From positions 1-19,319 of the forward strand of contig CAZYTO010000082.1 of NCBI GenBank assembly GCA_964650405.1: DNA of 19,319 nucleotides. The letters run 5' to 3'. Of this stretch, positions 14,145-19,319 are shown piece after piece. The translations under genes were made by a program, and so were the position numbers. Each line of letters begins with the position of its first letter. Within the stretch, counting starts at the first letter, position 1. The notes under the pieces were generated by a model, which saw nothing but the letters and a program-made list of their open reading frames with translations, did no database searches and had not been told where the DNA came from. Source of the stretch: CAZYTO01 sp964650405. Lineage in GTDB: Bacteria; Acidobacteriota; Thermoanaerobaculia; Gp7-AA8.

Positions 14145-14600
14145 ATGCTGACCAGACCAAAGCTTATTGTCGCCTTCGGCGTTTCGGCCGCGCTCGTCCT
14201 GCTCACTTTCAGTGTCTTTTCCGCGCGCGTTCATGCGGCGCCGCCGGCGACTCCGTCCACGCCGGAAGGCAGCCAGATTCGCATCGCCCGGATGTGGCAC
14301 GGGCGCGTACCCGAAGCGAAGGCGGCCGAGTATTAAGACTACCTGAACCGCGAGGGGATCGAGCAGATCGAAAAGATTCACCACAACTTCGTCCACGAAG
14401 TCATGACCAGGACGCACGACGGCGTCACGGAGCTCATCGTCATCAGCTACTGGCACTCGCTCGACGACATCAAGGCCTACGCCGGCGCCGACATCGAGAA
14501 AGTCCACAACCTGCCGCGCGACGCCGAGTTCCTCATCGAGCCGGAGACGACGGTGCGGCATTTCACCATCCGCCGCAGCGACCGGCTTGCTGTGCGGTAG
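14145..14600 (+). pseudogene. Secreted ABM-fold (dimeric alpha-beta barrel) protein, interrupted by TAA
   Basis: The frame begins with a signal peptide (LIVAFGVSAALVLLTFSVF, AxA-type site at RVHAA), then IRIARMWHGRVPEAKAAEY, and meets TAA at codon 64 (14334-14336). The same frame continues without shift as DYLNREGIEQIEKIHHNF, then ELIVISYWHSLDDIKAYAG and HNLPRDAEFL, ending TAG at 14600. The whole product would be about 151 residues with the fold of antibiotic biosynthesis monooxygenase (ABM)-like proteins, small dimeric barrels that include heme-degrading and quinone-forming enzymes. One substitution (for example AAA or GAA to TAA) explains the break, so it is a very recent pseudogene or a base error. 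TAA serves as a true stop in two other genes here, so stop recoding is unlikely. A GGAGG site 7 bases before the ATG supports the start. Function of the family member is unknown. Confidence 0.75.
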
Positions 14601-14743
14601 GGGAGCTTGCTTCCCTGGGATGTGTACCTTCTCTTAGGCCATCGGGTATCGGAGGTTCAACCCCAACGAAGTCAGCCGTTTCGCCCGAGTCCGCCCCTGT
14701 GGCGGCGAGCCTTTGCTGGCGCAGGTCGCCAAAGCGCGGATGC

Positions 14744-14749
14744 TATTAT
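14744..14749 (+). promoter_or_regulatory. Candidate -10 box of the secreted-protein gene
   Basis: TATTAT (5 of 6) in the context ATGCTATTATTTTG lies 36 bases before the ATG at 14786. No -35 match is evident at normal spacing. AAAAGGA (14772-14778) sits 7 bases before the ATG as ribosome binding site. Confidence 0.4.
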
Positions 14750-14785
14750 TTTGCGCTCTGAGTCTCTCTCGAAAAGGACGGTGCA

Positions 14786-16009
14786 ATGCGCTCAGTCGTT
14801 CTCTCTCTCCTTACCTTCTGCGCCCTGTCCCTGGCGGCGCAGACGACCATCGGGACCCAGCTCTCGGATGGCGGGGCTCCCGTCTCCGTCACCAGCTCAT
14901 CCACGATCAGCTACGTCGATCTCGCCCATCCCGCGCGCACGGGCGGGACCCTCAATGAAGTGAGCATTTCGTGGACGCAGTCGTGCCCGGCGGGCGCGGT
15001 GAAGATCGTCTTCCTGCGGCCGATCGACGCGAATGCCGCCACGTTCACGGTCCTGGCCATCCGCGGGCCGTTCGGAACGGTCGCCGGGCGCTCGGTGTGG
15101 CCGCTCGTCCCGCCGGTGGTGGTGCAGAAGGGGGATGTCATCGCGGCCCTGCAACTGCAACCGTATTCGCAATGCGGCTCGGTGCAGACCCAGCACAACG
15201 CGGGGACCAGCGGATACAGCGTCATCACGCCGACGGACATCAGCACCAGTCCGACCATCGCGAACACGGCCTACCTGCAGAACGGCGTCGACTTCGGTCT
15301 CTTCGCCTACGACAGCGACCCGGTGCTGTCGCGGGTCATCCCGGCGGCGGGAGCGGTGCAGGGGGCGACGGCGTTCTTCCGGACTCAGTTGCAGCTCCTC
15401 AATCCGACGAACTGGAGCATCACCGGGAAGCTCGTCTTCCATCCGCAGGGACAGGTGGCGAACTTCGCCGACCCGGCCCTGCCCTTCACCCTCGACCCCG
15501 GCCAACTGACGACGTATCCGGACGTAGTGGCGGCCATGAACACGAGCGGTCTGGGCTCGCTGGACATCGTCACGAACGAGGGCGTTCCGCCGCTGGCGAC
15601 GGCCCGCGTCTTCAGCGACGGCGGCGCCGCGGGGACGTCGGGCTTCTCCGAGGAGGGGGTCGGGCCGGAGAGCGCGCTCGATTCGTCCCGCCGCGGCATC
15701 CTGTTCATTCCGGCCGACCTGACCAACTTCCGGATGAACGTCGGCCTGCGGACGCTCTCCGCCGGCGCGACGCTCAATGTGACCGTCTACGACGCGACGG
15801 CGCACGTGGTCAGCACGAAGATCGGCCTGGCTTATCCGCCAAACTTCTTTGCCCAGCAGACGGCAGCCGATTTCGCCGGCGTCCAGACCCTGCCTGCCGG
15901 CGGCTGGATTCTCATCACCGCCAACAACCCCACCGCGGCGTTCATCTACAGCTCGGTCATCGACAATCACACTTCGGATCCGACGTATCGGCTGGCGGAC
16001 GTGAAGTAA
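14786..16009 (+). CDS. Secreted beta-rich protein of unknown function
   Basis: This 407-residue exported protein has a signal peptide (MRSVVLSLLTFCALSLAA, cut near residue 18-19). The remainder is rich in Thr, Ser, Gly, Val and Ala with alternating hydrophobics, typical of beta-sandwich domains. Two modules can be seen. About 20-175 has SYVDLAHPARTGGTLNEVSI and two cysteines (C67 and C130) that could form a disulfide. About 180-400 begins SRVIPAAGAVQGATAFFRTQ, then LLNPTNWSITGKLVFHPQG and later ILFIPADLTNFRMNVGLRTL. The second module resembles a domain common in secreted proteins of Acidobacteriota, by my recollection of such sequences rather than a search. No catalytic motif is visible. A role in adhesion or surface structure is possible. 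It lies 56 bases upstream of the sensor kinase gene, which seems to have its own promoter. Confidence 0.82.
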   Translation: MRSVVLSLLTFCALSLAAQTTIGTQLSDGGAPVSVTSSSTISYVDLAHPARTGGTLNEVSISWTQSCPAGAVKIVFLRPIDANAATFTVLAIRGPFGTVAGRSVWPLVPPVVVQKGDVIAALQLQPYSQCGSVQTQHNAGTSGYSVITPTDISTSPTIANTAYLQNGVDFGLFAYDSDPVLSRVIPAAGAVQGATAFFRTQLQLLNPTNWSITGKLVFHPQGQVANFADPALPFTLDPGQLTTYPDVVAAMNTSGLGSLDIVTNEGVPPLATARVFSDGGAAGTSGFSEEGVGPESALDSSRRGILFIPADLTNFRMNVGLRTLSAGATLNVTVYDATAHVVSTKIGLAYPPNFFAQQTAADFAGVQTLPAGGWILITANNPTAAFIYSSVIDNHTSDPTYRLADVK

Positions 16010-16048
16010 GCAAACGTTCCGCCCTTCGAACCTTACCGCCCACCCGGC

Positions 16049-16054
16049 TAGAAT
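16049..16054 (+). promoter_or_regulatory. Candidate -10 box of the sensor kinase gene
   Basis: TAGAAT (5 of 6) in the context CGGCTAGAATGCC lies 11 bases before the GTG at 16066. With no Shine-Dalgarno in between, the transcript would be leaderless or nearly so. Confidence 0.4.
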
Positions 16055-16065
16055 GCCCTCCTACC

Positions 16066-19000
16066 GTGCGTCCAGGTTCGCGGCGGAGAGAGACAACCGG
16101 CAGCACACGTCGCGAGCCCGCGGGCCGCGCGTGGGGAGGCGCTGCACTCGTCGCGTTCGCCGTCATCGCATTCGCGTCACGCGCCTTCGCCCTCGATCCC
16201 AATCGCATGCTCACCCAGGCGCAGCTTTCCGTCTGGACGAACGGGTCGGGGCTTCCGCAGACGTCGATCGACGCCATCGTCCAGACCAGCGACGGGTACC
16301 TTTGGATGGGGACGGAGGAAGGCCTGGCCCGCTTCGACGGGGTCCGGTTCGTCGTGAGCGACCGGCAGAACGCTCCCGGCCTCCGCAGCCCGTTCGTCAC
16401 CTCTCTCTATGAAGGCGGGGACGGGACGCTTTGGATCGGCACGTATGGCGGGGGCGTGTCGCGTCTGCGCAACGGGCGGATCGAGGCCTTTCACCCCGAG
16501 CTCCTCGGCACGGATCGCGTCCGCGAGTTTCATACGGCGCCCGACGGCTCGATCTACGCCCCCACGGCCGGAGGCGGGCTGCTTCGGATCGAAGGAGAGA
16601 AGGTCACGCGCTATACGACGCGGGACGGGCTGCCCAGCGACCGGATCTGGTCGCTCGCGGACGACGGGAACGGCGGCTTCTGGGTCGCCACGCACGGCGG
16701 CGGCGTGGTGCACTGGCGCAGCGGGATCGCGGGCACGCGGATCACGACGCGGGACGGTCTGCCCAACGACGTGGCCCGTACGCTTCTGCTCGACCGCGAC
16801 GGTACGCTGTGGATCGGCACCGACGGCGGCGGCCTCGCCCTCTGGCGCGACGGCGTCATCGTCCGGACCGTGACGACCCGCGACGGCCTGCCCAGCGATT
16901 TCGTTCGAACCCTGCACCGCGACCGCGACGGCAGCCTCTGGATCGGTACCGACGGCGGGCTGGCGCGATGGAGAGGGGGACGCGCCGAGGCCATGGGCGT
17001 CGCGGACGGCCTGCCCAGCGCCGCCATCCGGGCCATGATCGAGGATCGCGAAGGCAGCCTCTGGATCGGCACCACGGGCGGGCTGGTCCGGATGCGCGAT
17101 ACGCGCATCCTTTCCTTCACGCGCAGAGAAGGGCTTCCGGTCGACGGCGTTCGGGCCATCCTCGAGACCCGCAACGGACATGTCTGGGCCGGTACGGAAG
17201 GGGGCGGGTTGTGCGAGATCGCACCCGGGTCCGTGCAGTGCCGCACGAAAGCGGACGGGCTGCCCCACGAAGCGGTCTACGCACTGATCGAGAGCCGTGA
17301 CGGCAGCGTGTGGGTGGGCACCGACGGCGGCGGTGTCGTTCGGTATCGCGATGGGAAGTTCGTCGACAGGATCGACACGCATGGCGCTGGTCTGCCCAAC
17401 GATCGCGTGCGAGCGCTCGTCGAGACGGCCGACGGAGGTCTCTGGGTGGCCACGTCCGCCGGCCTCGCCCTCGTCCGGGGAGGGCATGCGACGCCGCTCC
17501 ACGAGTTCGACGACCGCCAGCTCCGTCCGCTGCTGGCACTACCCGACGGCAGTCTGCTCATGGGAACGGACGGCGCGGGACTGTGGCGGATGAACGGCGA
17601 CGGCTCCAACGTGCGCCTCGTGGCGAGCGTCGGCCGCGGCCTGGAAAGCGATCGCGTCTTCAGTCTGGCCATGGATGCCTCGGGCGGCGGCGTCTGGATC
17701 GGCACGTCGGGCGGTGGTCTGTCGCGGTTGAATCTCACCACAGGCTCCGTCCGTTCGTTGACGCGCCACGACGGCCTGCACGACGACGTCGTCTTCCAGG
17801 TGGTCGACTCCGGCCTCGGCGCCGACCTCTGGCTGACCAGCAATCGCGGCGTCTATCGCATCAGCCGCGACCGGGTGCTCTCGGCCATGCAGGGGGCGAA
17901 GCCCGGCCTCGCCGGCACCGTGTACGGCACGCTCGACGGCATGCCGTCCGCGGAGTGCTACGGCGCGTTTCCCGGCGCCATGCGCGCGCACGACGGCCGC
18001 ATCTGGGTTTCGACCGCGCGCGGAATCGCCGTGATCGATCCGTCGTCGAACAGCCGGAACGACGTTCCGCCTCCGGTCCACGTGGAAGAGGCATCGATCG
18101 ACGGTGTTGCCGCGCCCGAGGGTGCTGCGTTGCGGGTTCCGCCGGGATCGCAGCGCCTCGAGCTGCGCTATACCGCCCCCAGCCTTCGCGTTCCGGAGCG
18201 CGTGACGTTCCGCTACATGCTCGAGGGGTACGACACGAACTGGGTCTCGGCGGGGACGAACCGAGTTGCGCAGTACACGAAGCTCGCGCCGGGCACCTAC
18301 ACGTTCCGGGTGATGGCCACGAATGAAGACGGCGTGACGAGCAAAGGGGAGGCCCGGCTCGAGCTGACCGTCGTGCCGCGCTGGTTTGAGACCTGGTGGG
18401 CGCGCCTGCTGGCCCTGGCCCTCATTGCCGCGGCCGTATGGGGAGCCGTTCGCCTGCGCCTGGCCACGCTGCACAGGCGTCACGCCGAGCTGGAGTCGGT
18501 CGTGGACGAGCGGACGAGGAGCCTGCGCGCGGAGACGGAGCGTGCCGAAGCGGCCAGCCGCGCCAAGAGCGATTTCCTGGCCAGCATGAGTCACGAGCTA
18601 CGCACGCCGCTCAACGCCGTCCTCGGCTTCGTGCAGCTCATGGAGCGCCGCGCGGGCCGCGATCTCACCGACCGCGAGCACCTGGCCATCATCAGCCGCA
18701 GCGGCGAGCACCTGCTCGGTCTCATCAACGAAGTGCTGTCCCTCTCGAAGATCGAAGCGGGACTGGCCACGCGGGTCGACGCTCCGTTCAATCTGGCCCG
18801 GCTGCTGAAAGGGCTGGGCGAGCTGCTACAGATGAAGGCCAGGGCCAAGGGACTCACTGTGAGCATCGAGGTCGATGCCACGGCCGACGTCATCGTCTCG
18901 GGCGACGAGGGGAAGCTGCGCCAGATCGTGCTCAACCTCCTCGGCAACGCCGTGAAGTTCACGGACGACGGCGGCGTCGTCCTGCGCGGCTCGTGGAGCG

Positions 19001-19319
19001 GCGGCCGCGGCATCGTGGAGGTCGAGGACAGCGGGCCGGGCATCGACGAGAGCGAGATCGATGAGGTGTTCGAGGCCTTCGCGCAGTCGGAGACCGGCCG
19101 CCGGGCCAACGAAGGCACGGGTCTCGGGCTGGCCATCTCCCGCCGCCTGGCCCGCATCCACGGCGGAGACGTGACCATCCGCAGCCGCCGCGGCGCGGGG
19201 ACGACGGTCCGCGTCGAGATCGCCCTCCCGCGCGCCTCGGAGCCGCGGGTTCGCGAGCGAAGCCGCTCCTCCGGCCGCATCATCGGACTGGCGCCGGGTC
19301 AGGCCGCACCGCGGGTGCT
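16066..19319 (+). CDS. Two-component regulator propeller histidine kinase, probably hybrid, C-terminus cut off
   Basis: This is an inner-membrane sensor kinase, open to the window edge (1084 complete codons). The GTG at 16066 was chosen because it keeps a hydrophobic export segment (AALVAFAVIAFASRAFA, about 29-45); the first ATG at 16207 would lose it. Residues 48-680 hold 14 propeller repeats of the form LP-x-D-x-V-R-x-L...DGxLWIGTDGGGL, enough for two seven-bladed periplasmic propellers. Next come a Y_Y_Y domain (about 699-770), a membrane helix (777-797), a short coiled coil, and the kinase core: H-box MSHELRTPLN with phosphorylated H843, N-box LNLLGNAVKF with N961, G1 DSGPGID at 988 and G2 GTGLGLAIS at 1017. 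The last residues, RIIGLAPGQAAPRVL, are the typical linker into a receiver domain, so this is likely a hybrid kinase. Relatives sense extracellular ligands, often glycans. Substrate and target genes are unknown. Confidence 0.92.
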   Translation, partial: MRPGSRRRETTGSTRREPAGRAWGGAALVAFAVIAFASRAFALDPNRMLTQAQLSVWTNGSGLPQTSIDAIVQTSDGYLWMGTEEGLARFDGVRFVVSDRQNAPGLRSPFVTSLYEGGDGTLWIGTYGGGVSRLRNGRIEAFHPELLGTDRVREFHTAPDGSIYAPTAGGGLLRIEGEKVTRYTTRDGLPSDRIWSLADDGNGGFWVATHGGGVVHWRSGIAGTRITTRDGLPNDVARTLLLDRDGTLWIGTDGGGLALWRDGVIVRTVTTRDGLPSDFVRTLHRDRDGSLWIGTDGGLARWRGGRAEAMGVADGLPSAAIRAMIEDREGSLWIGTTGGLVRMRDTRILSFTRREGLPVDGVRAILETRNGHVWAGTEGGGLCEIAPGSVQCRTKADGLPHEAVYALIESRDGSVWVGTDGGGVVRYRDGKFVDRIDTHGAGLPNDRVRALVETADGGLWVATSAGLALVRGGHATPLHEFDDRQLRPLLALPDGSLLMGTDGAGLWRMNGDGSNVRLVASVGRGLESDRVFSLAMDASGGGVWIGTSGGGLSRLNLTTGSVRSLTRHDGLHDDVVFQVVDSGLGADLWLTSNRGVYRISRDRVLSAMQGAKPGLAGTVYGTLDGMPSAECYGAFPGAMRAHDGRIWVSTARGIAVIDPSSNSRNDVPPPVHVEEASIDGVAAPEGAALRVPPGSQRLELRYTAPSLRVPERVTFRYMLEGYDTNWVSAGTNRVAQYTKLAPGTYTFRVMATNEDGVTSKGEARLELTVVPRWFETWWARLLALALIAAAVWGAVRLRLATLHRRHAELESVVDERTRSLRAETERAEAASRAKSDFLASMSHELRTPLNAVLGFVQLMERRAGRDLTDREHLAIISRSGEHLLGLINEVLSLSKIEAGLATRVDAPFNLARLLKGLGELLQMKARAKGLTVSIEVDATADVIVSGDEGKLRQIVLNLLGNAVKFTDDGGVVLRGSWSGGRGIVEVEDSGPGIDESEIDEVFEAFAQSETGRRANEGTGLGLAISRRLARIHGGDVTIRSRRGAGTTVRVEIALPRASEPRVRERSRSSGRIIGLAPGQAAPRV
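16615..17345 (+). repeat. Tandem DNA repeats encoding propeller blades
   Basis: Blade-coding units are similar at DNA level and recur every 123-129 bases, for example ACGACGCGGGACGG at 16615 and 16744, with a close variant at 16873. They belong to the sensor kinase gene and point to blade duplication. They could also confuse assembly. Confidence 0.6.

Noticed and set aside
12730..14151. A 473-residue open frame on the plus strand
   Set aside because: It is antisense to the KAP NTPase gene, whose Walker motifs make the minus strand the coding strand; the antisense product is a low-complexity Leu/Asp/Glu-rich chain.
14897..15970. A 357-residue minus-strand frame
   Set aside because: It is antisense to the secreted beta-rich protein, whose signal peptide and ribosome binding site support the plus strand; the composition is Arg-rich and motif-free.
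16615..17345. Regular repeats that might suggest a CRISPR array
   Set aside because: The period is 123-129 bases, the repeats vary and encode in-frame propeller blades; there are no short identical repeats with unique spacers.
16177..17502. A 441-residue minus-strand frame with repeated segments
   Set aside because: It mirrors the tandem propeller-blade repeats of the sensor kinase gene and has no family features of its own.

Overview
This window is about 19.3 kb of chromosomal-looking bacterial DNA, roughly two-thirds G+C by eye. Genes are closely packed on both strands. No tRNA, rRNA, insertion sequence or CRISPR array was seen. An M13 metallopeptidase, a large propeller-type hybrid histidine kinase, a beta-rich secreted protein and promoters with TANNNT boxes together suggest Acidobacteriota (Thermoanaerobaculia-like) or a related soil phylum. 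That placement is inference from gene content only. The poly-G run at base 1 suggests a contig end.

Left part (1-5770): a truncated M13 peptidase gene on the minus strand is divergent from a GlxA-type AraC regulator gene. Their shared 336-bp intergenic region holds a strong pair of 25-bp direct repeats, which look like an operator. Next come a lipase gene broken by one frameshift, a poorly supported small membrane ORF, a DinB-family metal-binding protein whose Shine-Dalgarno favours a GTG start, a class I methyltransferase and an acidic conserved-type hypothetical. A 343-bp region with a perfect palindrome and a 15-bp hairpin follows.

Middle part (5771-13890): this is the most unusual region. 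A 1031-residue membrane protein on the plus strand combines an HEVAH zinc-peptidase motif, a zinc ribbon, transmembrane segments and TPR-like repeats. It converges on a minus-strand operon of three P-loop NTPase genes, joined by two 4-base ATGA overlaps: a KAP NTPase, a smaller AAA-like protein whose P-loop lysine is arginine, and a 910-residue AAA protein with coiled coil, two membrane helices and a helical C-terminal part. The tight coupling implies a complex. A conflict or defence role, or a membrane-linked stress role, is possible but unproven.

Right part (13891-19319): a secreted ABM-fold protein gene is interrupted by an in-frame TAA. It is followed by a secreted beta-rich protein and by a periplasmic two-propeller sensor histidine kinase that runs off the window just where a receiver domain is expected. 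Two young-looking inactivations (lipase and ABM gene) and several putatively leaderless genes are further points of note.
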